64,000 nucleotides of DNA from Phaeodactylum tricornutum CCAP 1055/1 (Eukaryota; Bacillariophyta; Bacillariophyceae; Surirellales; Neidiaceae). Both the position numbers and the translations under genes were made by a program. Position 1 is the first letter of the stretch, and the number at the start of each line of letters is the position of its first letter. The stretch spans positions 1,054,001 through 1,118,000 of the forward strand of contig NC_011671.1 in the NCBI RefSeq assembly GCF_000150955.2, read 5' to 3'. The notes beneath the pieces were generated by a model. The model was not told the DNA's origin, did not search any database, and was given only the letters and a program-made list of their open reading frames with translations. Shown here in pieces: positions 41,458 through 51,851 of this stretch.

Positions 41458-42273
41458 CTACTTACACTCAACCTGCACCATCGGATGTTGCTGGCTGCAG
41501 GACGACTTGTGCACAATCCACCATTGTCCTTCAAGTTTGGCGCATGTCAAGAGATCTGTCCATAAGAAGGGCGGGTGTCCTACCATGAGCGTTACCATAG
41601 CTACATTAGGAGACGAAAATTCTATGGAATCCAACGAATCGAATTGACCAATTTCTTGATTGTCCCGGAAAGATGCAAAGGGTATGTGAGGTGTGTCCTC
41701 AGTGTACCGGTTGGCAACCTTTTTACAAAAGGCTGATTGTTCGAAAACTTGGACGTTTCCGTCATCATCACTGTAGGTGAGACGGCATGTACCGTGAAAG
41801 ACAGATGCCATCGCCTTGGCATCACACGCTCGATTGGCGGCACAATAGCCGTCCCAACTTAGAGTCGCGACATCTTGAAAATCCATAGGCAACACTTGCT
41901 GTTTTGGTGTAGGCGACCTTGAAAAGACAGCAGAAATGCATTTCCATTCGTGTTGAGTACATAACATGACCATCCATCCATTGACCGGGCCAACTGAGAC
42001 GTGTACGGCAGCCGCACTCTTGTTCCCAGCGTTCAAAATCTTGACGGATTGAAAATTCGATTCGAGCAGAACCTTCAACTCGAATTCGCTACAGAAGGTA
42101 AACAGTTTTGCTTGCTTGAGAGCCCAGGATGAATAATTTCCGCCGGGATACAATACTAACAGCGAGCACTTTTCGTGGATACAATCCACCGCTTGGACTT
42201 TTCCCTCGCCAGGCGGTTGCATCCAACTGTGAACGCAGGACCGAGCAGCCTTTCGCACAACATCTTCCGTCAT
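41458..42273 (-). CDS. NTF2-fold (SnoaL / putative lumazine-binding-like) protein
   Basis: The protein has 271 residues and one exon. The C-terminal half (from about residue 130) looks like an NTF2-like cone domain: VATLSWDGYCAANRACDAKA, then a small beta-rich segment (CRLTYSDDDGNVQVFEQSAF), VAMVTLMVGHPPFLWTDLLT and WWIVHKSS. The first half may be a second, more diverged copy (VHSWMQPPGEGKVQAVDCIH, then FQSVKILNAGNKSAAAVHVS). Such domains serve as small-molecule-binding folds or isomerases. No catalytic residues can be named. There is no signal peptide, so it is probably cytosolic. Confidence 0.6.
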   Translation of the reverse strand: MTEDVVRKAARSCVHSWMQPPGEGKVQAVDCIHEKCSLLVLYPGGNYSSWALKQAKLFTFCSEFELKVLLESNFQSVKILNAGNKSAAAVHVSVGPVNGWMVMLCTQHEWKCISAVFSRSPTPKQQVLPMDFQDVATLSWDGYCAANRACDAKAMASVFHGTCRLTYSDDDGNVQVFEQSAFCKKVANRYTEDTPHIPFASFRDNQEIGQFDSLDSIEFSSPNVAMVTLMVGHPPFLWTDLLTCAKLEGQWWIVHKSSCSQQHPMVQVECK

Positions 42274-42623
42274 GAGATATTTATTCTGCCGATATGGAAT
42301 AGATCAGTTTATTCCAGAGAACTTAAAGGAATCCGTTCGGATGTCCACTTGTGCTCAAGGTTGACGCTATTCAGCCCATCAAAAATCGGGCGCTTCGCAC
42401 AAATTGCACGGATGTACAAATGTCGACGAAATCGTACGGAATCTCGGACCGACATTCTTTATTTACTATTCGGGTTTCGTTTAGGCCGTAATGATCCTAT
42501 TTGGACCTTTTCGAAGATTTTTGCCATTTTTAAGTTACTGTAAATCAGCTTTAACGCTACAATCTTATCGCCGTACAAAAAGTAATGAGTAAAGTAGGTA
42601 ATTAATGTTCGACCTATTTTTTT
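42274..42623. other. Intergenic, no gene seen
   Basis: This is 350 bp of AT-rich sequence between the NTF2-fold gene start and the first Mutator-like terminus. Nothing was recognised. Confidence 0.5.
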
Positions 42624-43149
42624 GAGGAAATTCACAAAGGGGATAGGAAAAGGTGAAAAACTCCCATAAGGGGACAGAACGTGTTCAGTCTAAGTAGCAT
42701 CATTTGGCGCCCGTATATTATTAAGTATTCAAACTATTTGAACTAAACGCCAAAACTTTGTCCCGGATGCCAAACAAGCGTTGCCGAAAGCTACAGGAAG
42801 CAGCTAAACAATGCAGCTGAGCAAATGAATAGTGTCATTCGAGATCTACGGCACCAGTCAATCCCTGATCTACTTGTTGGTCTCTCCAGATGGATAATTG
42901 GAAAAAGTTTCGAGTGCAGGGAGATGTCCAAGAAATTGATTGAATTGGGGCACCTCAAAAAAACATTGGTATGAGTCAACTGCAGCTAACTCCATCCAAT
43001 GCAGAGTCTGTGGAGGACCTGGTCACAGCAGCAAACATGTCCAAAACCAAGTACTGAAGTAAGGTATTTAAATCACAGAGAGAAGGCAATGCAATATGCT
43101 CAGAACAAAGCAAAAATGTATGCAATATGACTTTTAATAGATTTACATT
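42624..43149 (+). mobile_element. Mutator-like element remnant with transposase C-terminal fragments
   Basis: It starts with GAGGAAATTC at 42624. Positions 42624-42771 repeat, in direct orientation, the left terminus of the element at 43150. Next comes a frame (about 42774-42975) reading QLNNAAEQMNSVIRDLRHQS and then IPDLLVGLSRW, the NN-AE--N--IR--R--PI--LL pattern found near the C terminus of MULE transposases. One frame later is CRVCGGPGHSSKHV, a CCHC-like zinc knuckle, also usual at MULE C termini. Most of the transposase is missing. It is a decayed, deleted autonomous element or the outer part of a nested pair. Confidence 0.6.
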
Positions 43150-44400
43150 GAGGAAATTCACTAAAGGGGATGGGAAAAGGTGAAAAACTCCCAAAAGGGG
43201 ACAGAATGTGTTCAGTCTAAGTAGCATTATTTGGCGCTCGTATATCGTTAAGTATTCTAAATATTTAAACTAAACGCCATAAATTTGTGCCGGATGCCGA
43301 CGTTTTCCTGCAAGATATTTATTGCAGGGTCTCCAATGAGAGATCTCAGGGCAGCCCACCTGCCACCGCAAAGGAAACACATTTGTTTTGGTAGAAACCT
43401 CTTTGGGAACTTCAAACGACAACCTGGAAGGCTGCAATGGTAGCTACTCTGGACTGGTTGGTCCTGGACCGTTGACGGAGTTGTAACGGAAGCGTATCAT
43501 TGCAGGGCGTTTCTGCTGGCTCCTGCGTCACTGGGTCCTTGTTGAAGGGCAACAAACAATTTGACTGGGTTTTGGATGGAGGTGGAGTCTTGTTGGTGTC
43601 ATTGTTGTCATCCTTCTTGGTCTTGTACCTGTCTCTGGTCTTAATGCTGTTGGTGGTGTAGTTGTCCCATCGACAAGATGGTACTCGTTGTTGTCATTGT
43701 CGTCATTGTTGGAAAGGATGCAACCACAGGGGGTGCCAAACAATCAACATACCTCGCACTCATTCATTGGACGACGTTGTGGCGGTTGTTGGAGAAATTT
43801 TGCGTTGCTGGCGCAAGGTCAGAATCTGTTTCCAATGCCAAGCGGCATCCTCTTCCATTTGTACCGCCCCGGAAGTGTTGGCCGCCAATCAGAATCGGCG
43901 GAAGACGGCCATTTTGAGAGTGTTCTGGTCCACCAAGTCGTGCTTGTTGTGACACTGGCATTACCAATGTTGCCAAAACCACCGCCGTCAGTGTGGCAGT
44001 TTGTAATGATTGCGCCAGAAGTCCTTGCAAAAGTCGAAAATAGGTTTGTTGATACCCGAGGCATTGTGCTAGGGACGGTAGAGATGACAACGTTGTTGAC
44101 GGCGGCATCTGGTTTGCTCCGAAAACTGGAGATGGATACAAATGCAGAGGCTTAAAAAGTTTTAAGCTTTGGGCACCGGAATTCGAAAAAAATGTTGTGG
44201 GGGCAGGTGGGTTGCCCTGAGATCTCTCATTGGATCATTGGAAACCCTGCAATAAATATCTTGGCAGTAAACATTGGTATCCGGGAAAAAAATGGGCGTT
44301 TAGTTCAAACAGTTTGAATACTTAACAATATACAAGCGCCAAATGATGCTACTTAGACTGAACACATTCCGTCCCCTTTTGGGAGTTTTTCACCTTTCCC
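43150..44400. mobile_element. Mutator-like element with about 200-bp terminal inverted repeats
   Basis: Left repeat 43150-43370 and right repeat 44202-44400 are inverted copies (shared blocks CAGTCTAAGTAGCAT, AAGATATTTATTGCAGGGT, TGAGAGATCTCAGGGC). The left end begins GAGGAAATTC, as in the MITE at 29.0 kb. The right end stops about 20 bases short of that terminus, and no target duplication is visible, so the right edge is probably truncated. The core (43371-44201) contains Val/Gly/Asn-rich open stretches on both strands but no recognisable domain. Confidence 0.7.
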
Positions 44401-44544
44401 ACCACACTACACTAACACCATACCCTCCCTTGGATAGAATGTGCATGTTTTCTGCTTGGGTTGGCAATTCAAAATGGAAATATTTGATGGTATTGGTGTA
44501 GTTGGTTCAATGGGCGAAGCAAATGTTACTTCACTTCAGTGTTT

Positions 44545-46399
44545 CTACGGATGAATAGGAGCTTCGCTGTATCCGTGGCGATGCGAATTCCAAACCCAAA
44601 GATTCGCTGCCATGTGAAGCAGCAATCTCAACTTGTCAGTAGGTAGACTCGAGTAATTAAGCACTTGTTCCTACCTCTCCCCAAGTACATACCTGCGTAT
44701 TTTTGGCCTGCCAACACTGGACAGCCACCGTGTAGCGACGTATAGTCAGGTTTTCCATTTGGGAGCTGCGAGTAGAACAAAACTGCCCGTCCGGGGTGCG
44801 GTTGCACCGCCAGCCGTGACCGACATTTCGCAACCTACCATGCAAAGAAGAAGTAAAAGAAGCTGAGAGAGAGGTCCACAGCGGTTAACTTAACATACCA
44901 CTTAATCATACCAGAGTTTCTTCCCAAGATCCTGTCTTCAACATGGACGCATCACCTGAGGCTCGCAAGGACTCGATGGCCTACATTAAAGCATGATATA
45001 GTGAGAATAACATGCCCAATATGCAGACGCAGACGAGAGGACGGATCTGTGCTCTTACATCTGGGAGCTCAACTCTCTTGCCTGGAGCGAGTTCAGTAGG
45101 CCAAGCTTCAGTAAAGACGGTTTCCCCACCGCCACGTTCACCGTGTTCCGTCATATAAAGTAAAATTGTCGCAAAACGGTCAGCACCAACTCCAGCAGAA
45201 TTGAAGTTGTGATGTCCCGTCACAGCTGAAATGTCACCGTAAAAGTCGTGATGAGCGTTGTATGCGGTTGTCAAATTGTAGCGAAGCATTTGTAATCCGT
45301 CAGCATAGGTTTCGATATAATCATCAAACCCGAGAGCCTGAAAGCCACGCATCTTTAGCTTCAACGCCGATTCACTGCTTGTGTCAAATCCGCTCTCTGA
45401 CGTGCGGCGTTTGTTAACATTCGAGGAGTCGGGTCCAGTCGTCGATCGCTTCAGACGCCATAGTTCGCGTTCTTCTTTCAAAACTCGAGCTACAAGATCC
45501 TGGCTTTCTTCGAGGCGGAAAAAGTTGACAATGTCGAATACACGTGGAGAAAGCGAGAGCGTTCTTAGATAAACAGGCTGTTCGGGATTGCCGCCCATAA
45601 CGTGAGGCAGCTCTATAATTTCGCCGACGGCTCCTGGAGCAAAAACAAAGTGACGACCTGCCTGAACCGCATACAGATGGAGGCAAAGAGCATCGGGACA
45701 AGGAGCTTCGTCTGTCAAACCACTTACGAGATCTTGTACCCCTTGGATCCGGCGACCTTGACGAGTATGAAAGTGGCAAGGCAGGTATTTTACTCCGCCA
45801 TATGCGATCGAAACTAGCTCATCGTGATCGGCTAATATGGGAGTCTTGTTGGTGCCCATATCGCAAAACCCATACAGTCCGTCCTCTTCAGTCCGATCCT
45901 TTTCACTTGAATAACACGTTTGTCCGACAAGATTTTGAAATGCTCTGGATAAAACGGCCTCGACAACATACTTGTCAAATATGAATGAACATTGATCCAT
46001 TTCGTTTGCGGCTTGATACAGAGTTTCTATGAGCTTGATTAAGCTCGTTTCTCCGCAATGCTTCGATTCTCCATTCAGATGTAAGGCAATGGACACATTC
46101 TCGAACGATTCCATTTCCTTTTCACCAAACTCACCCGCTTCGATTCCCAGGCTTTGGATAATGCTTCTGCGGCATAGATCCGAGGCTGAACTCCGAGCGG
46201 GAGAAGCGGATTCACCGATTCGAAATTTATTATCAGTAGAACGATTCAGTGCATTCTCTGACGCGTTTGAATAGAGACTATGAAAATACCAGGCCAGCAG
46301 GCAGGGGCAGGCAAAGACGAAAAGGGTTTTCTTGACCGTCGACAAGGATACCCACAATTTAGAAGTACCCTTGATCGGCCCATCCTGGCCGCTAGGCAT
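44545..46399 (-). CDS. Prolyl 4-hydroxylase alpha-subunit-like 2OG-Fe(II) dioxygenase (four exons)
   Basis: Exons are 46399-45059, 44980-44912, 44834-44693 and 44606-44545, giving about 537 residues. The frame is open to an ATG at 46588. I prefer 46399 because it puts a single type II membrane anchor (TVKKTLFVFACPCLLAWYFH) near the N terminus. The catalytic domain shows LQMLRYNLTTAYNAHHDFYG with the HxD iron ligands, TILLYMTEHGERGGGETVFT, the second His in TSLHGGCPVLAGQKYAANLW across the last junction with its 2OG-binding Lys, and the family end VWN. The junctions fit in phase and restore the conserved GRAVLFYSQLPNGKPDYTSL block. It probably hydroxylates Pro in ER/Golgi glycoproteins. It overlaps no other gene. 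Confidence 0.9.
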
Positions 46400-47007
46400 A
46401 TTGTAAAAAAAAGGATTGCTCAGAAACCGATAAATGGTGACAGGAGAACATAAACATGTGTTGGCCTTGATAGGTGTTGGTTTTGCACACACGAGTTTGG
46501 CAGTGCGGTGAGGACTACCATATGTAATGATGTGAAGCGGACGAAGAATGGTACGGCAACGTAAAAGAGGTAGTGCGAAGAAAAACAAAATTCTTCGAAT
46601 TTTGAAGGCATGTCGTATACGACATGTGCAAAATTTTTAAAAAAAGACGCCTGGTTCGACCAAGACTGACTGTGATCAAGGGTCACGGCTCTCTCTCCAG
46701 AGAGACGAAGTGAGAGCTAATATTATGTAAACTCAGAAAAAATAACAGATCTTCCTATTGAAAAGATGGTTCTACCCTATGAAAAACGATAGGTCACGGT
46801 CAGTAGTTTTAAAATTGATTGATTGACAATACAACCTCTACAAATATGATTCATAGTCAGAAACCAGCGATCAATGGTCTTCGCTTGGACGGTGTTGTTG
46901 GCCTATGATTCTTTTTATCCTAGCCCGCTAAAAACCAACTTGCTCGCGTCGGCGTTTGCTCCTCATCTATTGCGGGAGAAGCAGTCGCTTCTCAAAATCA
47001 GATGGTG
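46400..47007. other. Intergenic upstream of the prolyl hydroxylase
   Basis: This 600-bp stretch lies between the prolyl hydroxylase start and the ENY2 3' end. It contains TGACTGTGA at 46667-46675. No gene was seen besides the possible N-terminal extension to 46588. Confidence 0.5.
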
Positions 47008-47331
47008 TCACGGGGAACTACAATGTTTCTGTAGGGCGTCTCGGATTCGTTGGATGGCTGCAGTCTTGGCAGCTTTGGGCACAGCGATGCTTCCGCCTGG
47101 GACGATCCGAGCCACAATCTCTTCCAAGGTTAAGTCGACCAAGTCGCCGTTCTTGTCGTCACGCAAAATATTACCCAGGGTATTCTGTATAACTTCCAGC
47201 CATTCTGGATATCGAAGCAGCAGATCTGCTTCCAACGCCTGCTCTAAGTCATCAAGATCCCCATTTCTAATCAACGCTTCCATGTATTCCTCAGTAAGCG
47301 ATTGTGCAGCCTTTTGACCAGCTGCCACCAT
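47008..47331 (-). CDS. ENY2: ENY2/Sus1-like SAGA and TREX-2 subunit
   Basis: The protein has 107 residues from the ATG at 47331. Codons upstream are open to 47466 but Cys-rich and unlike the family. The C-terminal half, LTLEEIVARIVPGGSIAVPK and then AAKTAAIQRIRDAL, closely fits the ENY2 signature (L---I-P-G---VP---K--L---IR--L). The length suits the family (about 95-105). ENY2 belongs to the histone H2B deubiquitination module of SAGA and to the TREX-2 mRNA export complex at nuclear pores. The weaker conservation of the first half (GDLDDLEQALEADLLLRYPE) is normal for distant homologues. Confidence 0.75.
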   Translation of the reverse strand: MVAAGQKAAQSLTEEYMEALIRNGDLDDLEQALEADLLLRYPEWLEVIQNTLGNILRDDKNGDLVDLTLEEIVARIVPGGSIAVPKAAKTAAIQRIRDALQKHCSSP

Positions 47332-47904
47332 CGTATACGTTGGCGAGCAGCATTCACTGCAACTGCCGTATTGTTTGCAATATTCCGAAATATGCTGAAA
47401 TTCGAAAAACGGTTGGACCGACGACATACAGACACACCGCATTGCAGATATAACGAAACAAGACAAACCATATCATGATTGTTTACAGCTCACTGTCATT
47501 TCGAAACGATTTACAGGTAATGTTGGAAAAGCCCAACGTCGAGCGTCTGTATATTGTACGTTAACCCTAAGTGTATCAGACGATTACATAAAAGAGAAAA
47601 AGTACTATGTTGGATGAGCAAGTCGGAAAATTGCAGTATAGGCAGAAATTGAATGGATATTAAGTATCTTTAGTTCATGCGGTTATCGTAAATAATTTTC
47701 ACCCCTGCTCATTCCAATAGTGAATTTTCTCTTGTTTTGGACGAAAATTAACTACGGTACTTTTGGTCCCTTTTACATTACTACGATTCTAGAGAGACCG
47801 TTATCGTTGTAGTTCTCTAGATTCTCACGAGCCGCTTTCGCATAGTCGTACGGGTAATCAAGAATCCCTGCGACGAGATTGAAAGGGTGGGAAGGGAAAG
47901 AGAG
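47332..47904. other. Divergent intergenic region, ENY2 / RGP1
   Basis: This 570-bp region holds TCACTGTCA (about 47490-47498), a variant of the recurrent motif. No other feature was seen. Confidence 0.5.
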
Positions 47905-49365
47905 ATGAGCACGCGACGGAAGGCAGCGGAGCCGACCGTTGATGTAGAGCTTTCAAGAAAAGCGTATCGGCTCGGAGGAACGATAGTTGGAACGATACGC
48001 GTGATACTTCCGGATGATCGAGATCGACCCCGTGACACAGTGAATTCCATACAATTAGTATGCGCAGGTCGTTGTAGACTAGACCCAAGATGGCACAACG
48101 TCCCAGAGTATCAGAAAGTCTATGCAACACATCCATCATTAAGTGATCTTTCATACGATTCCAATTCGGTTTGCTTCTGGGCGACGGAGCCAATTGAGCT
48201 CTTAAACGTACAAGAGCGTCCATGGGGACGATGGGACGACATCAGGCCAAAACCGATCCAGCTTTCGGGCTACACATTGTCGCAAAAATTCTGTACCTTT
48301 CCAGACGAGCCGCGCATCTTGGAGGACGAACACTTGGCCTTTACTTTTCGAGTGGACCTTCCAGACGATCTTCCTCACTCAGTCTCGGCAACATCCTGCC
48401 GTTTGTATTACTCGGTGTTGTTCCGACTCATACTGCCAAATAAGCCGCGCGATCCTATGTGGATCCAGACTCCCTTTACTGTGTTGTCTGTCAGCGCAGA
48501 CGCCGTTGTAGAAAGACCTGCGACGAAGTCGACATCGGGCGCAGGCCGTGTTCAGGTTGGACAAACCGCCCACGTGATGGCCCATTCAGTGGGCCTCCCT
48601 TGCCACGTGACCGCTCCAGAGCTCTTTCGTTTATCAGGCCGTCTTACGGTGAACCAGAGAGGTGCTGGTATTTACCGCCACATGCGTAGACACGATGCGA
48701 AGCACATTCAAACAATGAGGGTAGCCGATTCAACTGGCAGAGCCGTAGGAGTTTTGACTACAATCGGTGTTTCTGTCCTGAATCCCGGCAGTCGATGTAT
48801 GCTCAAACTGTATTTTCCAAATTTGCAGGACGACGCGTCAAGGGCACCTTGCTATCAGTTTTGCGCTTGTTTGCAAGGCGAGGAAATTGCCATTCACAGA
48901 GACGGCACGCGCAAACGGGCAAGATCATTTCTTTTTGACACGGTACAAGAAACGATTGATCCCGATTGCACCGAGTGTGCTTGTCTGAATCTTTTGCTGC
49001 CGCTGGATGCACCTTGCTCGTTGCAGTCTGATCTGGTGGAAATAAATATTCGCTGTCTCGTGGATATTACTGTGGACAGCGTGGACGGGAAGGGCTATCA
49101 GAATTTAAGATTGGAAATTCCTTGCACCATTGTTCACGCTCTGTCTGCGTTTGAAGAAAACGAAGAGGATGGCAGTGAATTCAACCTTATTGCCATGGAA
49201 AAATTATTGAAACAGGACAGTGAGTTCACAGTCAAAGAAGACATAAACCATCCTCACAGTTTTGAAACAAGTGATATTGGCAAAGACCTAAAACTCCTAT
49301 CACTTGCGATGGCCAAAAAATGCAATTTAATACCAGATCCTCCCGTTCTTGCGAAAGAAGACTAG
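47905..49365 (+). CDS. RGP1: RGP1-like subunit of the RIC1-RGP1 Rab GEF
   Basis: The protein has 486 residues from the ATG at 47905 (MSTRRKAAEP). It has an arrestin-like beta-sandwich pattern: DVELSRKAYRLGGTIVGTIR at the N terminus, IQLVCAGRCRLDPRWHN, VSATSCRLYYSVLFRLILP in the middle, and LVEINIRCLVDITVDSVDGK with LRLEIPCTIVHAL near the C terminus. These match Rgp1 homologues. With RIC1, RGP1 activates Rab6/Ypt6 for endosome-to-Golgi retrograde traffic. The single exon is of typical length. RIC1 is not in this window. Confidence 0.75.
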   Translation: MSTRRKAAEPTVDVELSRKAYRLGGTIVGTIRVILPDDRDRPRDTVNSIQLVCAGRCRLDPRWHNVPEYQKVYATHPSLSDLSYDSNSVCFWATEPIELLNVQERPWGRWDDIRPKPIQLSGYTLSQKFCTFPDEPRILEDEHLAFTFRVDLPDDLPHSVSATSCRLYYSVLFRLILPNKPRDPMWIQTPFTVLSVSADAVVERPATKSTSGAGRVQVGQTAHVMAHSVGLPCHVTAPELFRLSGRLTVNQRGAGIYRHMRRHDAKHIQTMRVADSTGRAVGVLTTIGVSVLNPGSRCMLKLYFPNLQDDASRAPCYQFCACLQGEEIAIHRDGTRKRARSFLFDTVQETIDPDCTECACLNLLLPLDAPCSLQSDLVEINIRCLVDITVDSVDGKGYQNLRLEIPCTIVHALSAFEENEEDGSEFNLIAMEKLLKQDSEFTVKEDINHPHSFETSDIGKDLKLLSLAMAKKCNLIPDPPVLAKED

Positions 49366-49435
49366 CCTGTTGCGAAGTTAACATTCTTACTGTGAATAAT
49401 ATTCGAGCCGATATGAGAGAAATGGCAATTTATTA

Positions 49436-50091
49436 TTAGTAGGACCGCAATGCGGGAATAGTGAATTTGTAGGGCACGCCAGCATCTTTTACAGTTCGGA
49501 CGGCAAATGCAGGACTACTCCAACCGTTGGGCTGTTCAATCGGATATCCTAGAGAACCATGAGAGTGTAGCACAACTGTCAGGCTTTGAAGAAGAAACTA
49601 TATGTACACGGCGGTAATCAGTAAAACTCACCCTCTCCAATCCGAATCGGTGGTTTGCCTTTGAACGTTACGTAAGCAGCGTCACCACTCGGCGCCATGA
49701 ACTCCACAAATTCTACTTCCCCGGCCTTCAATCGTTGGACGAAGTCACTATAAGGAACCGATGGCTCGTTCAAATCTTCTGCTTTGAGCCCACCAAAATC
49801 GCTCCCTCGGTACTGAAAGGCAAGTCCATTGAATGGGGTAATTTCAGTGCCTCGGATTTCAGCACCAGTGTTGGCATGGGCGCTGAATGGAATTCCCCAG
49901 GAAGCCAATATGGTAGCAGCGGATCCAATGGTCAGCGACCGCCGCGTATCGGACTGCTGTCCATTGGTGTGTAGGAACGCTGACAAGTAAATGGGCCTAT
50001 TTTCCTGATGAAGAATAGCATGTGGAATAAACGCCGATGCCCCCAAGTAAATCAATGAGCACAAAGCAAAGCACTTCGTCGCTTTCAACAT
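49436..50091 (-). CDS. Thylakoid-lumen protein with tripartite targeting and a Tat signal (two exons)
   Basis: Exons 50091-49632 and 49548-49436 (GTGAGT donor, CTCTAG acceptor) give 190 residues. The leader has three parts: a signal peptide (MLKATKCFALCSLIYLG), the plastid motif ASAFIP with a short transit part, and a twin-arginine thylakoid signal, RRSLTIGSAATILASWG, ending near SAHA. The mature domain contains VPYSDFVQRLKAGEVEFVEF, GDAAYVTFKGKPPIRIGEGY (completed across the junction) and SSPAFAVRTVKDAGVPYKFT. It resembles FtsH-type lumenal segments (PYS-F---V--G-V--V), but no protease domain follows. The function is unknown. TCACAGTCA, the inverted TGACTGTGA, lies 99 bp upstream. Confidence 0.82.
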
Positions 50092-50415
50092 GATTGCCTC
50101 AGTCAGTCACTGCTCCGAGGGGCAAGTTTCGAGAGAAACTTTATGAAAAAGGTTGTAGTAAAGTGAGAAGCAAAGAATAGGTAGTCGATTCACAGTCAAC
50201 CATCTGCAACTGTAACACATGTAAGATCACGTGTACTTCAATCCTGACGTCACATGCGATGGATTCATAAACAAACGTGACCGGCGCTCGTTCATCGCAG
50301 AACTACTGATGTAATGTGGTTGTATCTTTACTCTAGCACAACTCACCCGAGAACGAGAAACAAAAGAAAGGGAGCAAATTACTCTGAGAAGCACATGTTC
50401 TATGTAAAATCTAAA
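50092..50415. other. Intergenic upstream of the lumen protein
   Basis: This stretch contains TCACAGTCA at 50190-50198 and is otherwise featureless. Confidence 0.5.
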
Positions 50416-51531
50416 TCACATCCTTTGACTCTGGTACTCAGCTTCACACATCGGTACATGAGGGTATTTGTGACAAATAATGAGAGCTGTATGCTCGCTG
50501 ACTGCCAGGAAGTGGCCGACAATTTCTGTTACGCGACGGTCTAGAAGGTTCATCGTCGACTGGCAAGTTTCGTGTGCGAATTCCTGCTTTACCACACTAT
50601 CAATCATAACATCGATGTCTTCGGCACTCTTTCGGTTTTTAGCCTGTAACTCAAGCACAAATTCGGTACACTGGTCGACACGCAGCATAGTCTCCATCGC
50701 CAAAGGATCCGTCTCCGCTCGTTTTTCTTTGGTGCCACTCTTCTCAATTGAAAACCCAAAGAAATTGTTTAGCTTGGTCTCTCCTTTGTTGGGAAAAGAT
50801 ACGGTAGGATCGAGCGATAGATTTTCAAGCGCAGTGTCGGTAGCGATGTCGGATAATCGGCAATGCCAGCGAATAAGTAAGCGGACAACACCCAGAATAT
50901 CATCCAGCGTAATTTGTTGTGCTAGAAAAGTATCGTCTACGGTCTGTAGCGCCAAATCAACCGCTTCCAGAAGTAGGGGTAGAACCGTGATGCGGATAAT
51001 TTTAGTGAATCGTCTTTCGCGGCTATCGATGTGACTTGTAGTAATGAGAACTACATCGGTAGTGTTCACATTTTGTGCTTTCATGTGCTCCAAAGTAAAC
51101 GTTTCGAGAGCTCTACCCAACACGCTGGGGGTGCGAAGGATTCCGACGCTTTTTTTTGACTCTCCGCTTCTTATCCGCTCCTTGCATTTCTTGTCACTCT
51201 CGAACTTTTCCGGTACGCATTTCCGCAGACTTTCGTAAAATTTGCCCTGTTGACCGTCTTCCGGCCAGATACTAGCACGTTGTGGAAATCCACCGAGAAT
51301 TTTTTCTAGCAATTTGTTCCTGTCCTTTGCTCTTCTTTCATGCGACATGTGGTCATGAACAGCCTGGTGCTTGATGCTGATCTTAAATCGGCTAGAAATC
51401 ATCAGTCCAAAGGCCCAGGCTGCCCCGATAATCAGCAAAGTTATCCCGACGAGCGTGACTGGTCCGAAAGGAATCATACTCCGTTTCCGTCTTTTTCGTT
51501 TCATCGATTCTAATGTGATTCTGCTATTCAT
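50416..51531 (-). CDS. Single-pass membrane protein of unknown function, tandem paralogue A
   Basis: The protein has 371 residues and one exon. A basic N terminus (SMKRKRRKRSMIP) precedes one membrane helix (VTLVGITLLIIGAAWAFGLM), suggesting a type II anchor, and the rest is soluble. The central part, TKIIRITVLPLLLEAVDLAL and then ITLDDILGVVRLLIRWHCRL, aligns with paralogue B next door. The C terminus has spaced cysteines (TALIICHKYPHVPMCEAE) that could form disulfides in the lumen or outside. I recognise no domain family. It is read in the same direction as B, 320 bp apart. Confidence 0.7.
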   Translation of the reverse strand: MNSRITLESMKRKRRKRSMIPFGPVTLVGITLLIIGAAWAFGLMISSRFKISIKHQAVHDHMSHERRAKDRNKLLEKILGGFPQRASIWPEDGQQGKFYESLRKCVPEKFESDKKCKERIRSGESKKSVGILRTPSVLGRALETFTLEHMKAQNVNTTDVVLITTSHIDSRERRFTKIIRITVLPLLLEAVDLALQTVDDTFLAQQITLDDILGVVRLLIRWHCRLSDIATDTALENLSLDPTVSFPNKGETKLNNFFGFSIEKSGTKEKRAETDPLAMETMLRVDQCTEFVLELQAKNRKSAEDIDVMIDSVVKQEFAHETCQSTMNLLDRRVTEIVGHFLAVSEHTALIICHKYPHVPMCEAEYQSQRM

Positions 51532-51851
51532 GGCTAGAGTTTGGAGTCGAAGCTAATGTCTGTCAGTGTGAAAGATGGCTAGGTTACAAGGAGACCCGGG
51601 CTGGATAGCTCGACAGCAGATCACAACAAGTTGTTGTAGACAAAACGACGGAGGAAATCTTAGAAATTCCGGGTGACGCTAACGTTTGATAGTGAGATAT
51701 GCATTTACACGGCCTAGTATAAAAAAGTCCTCTTAACATCAATTATATATCTGGCGATGCAAGGGTTGAGACGACTAATTTTTAATTCTAGCTATGTTTC
51801 TCTTTGGTAGGCGGTCTAAGCTAGAAACAACGACGCTCGCTTGCAATTGCA
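51532..51851. other. Intergenic between the tandem membrane paralogues
   Basis: This is a 320-bp spacer, probably the promoter of paralogue A. No gene or repeat was seen. Confidence 0.5.

Noticed and set aside
43528-44155. Several overlapping frames in the core of the Mutator-like element
   Set aside because: Low-complexity Val/Gly/Asn and Thr stretches occur on both strands, with no domain, so they are not called as genes.
47332-47466. N-terminal extension of the ENY2 frame to 47466
   Set aside because: The added 45 residues are Cys-rich and foreign to the family. The ATG at 47331 gives the normal ENY2 length.
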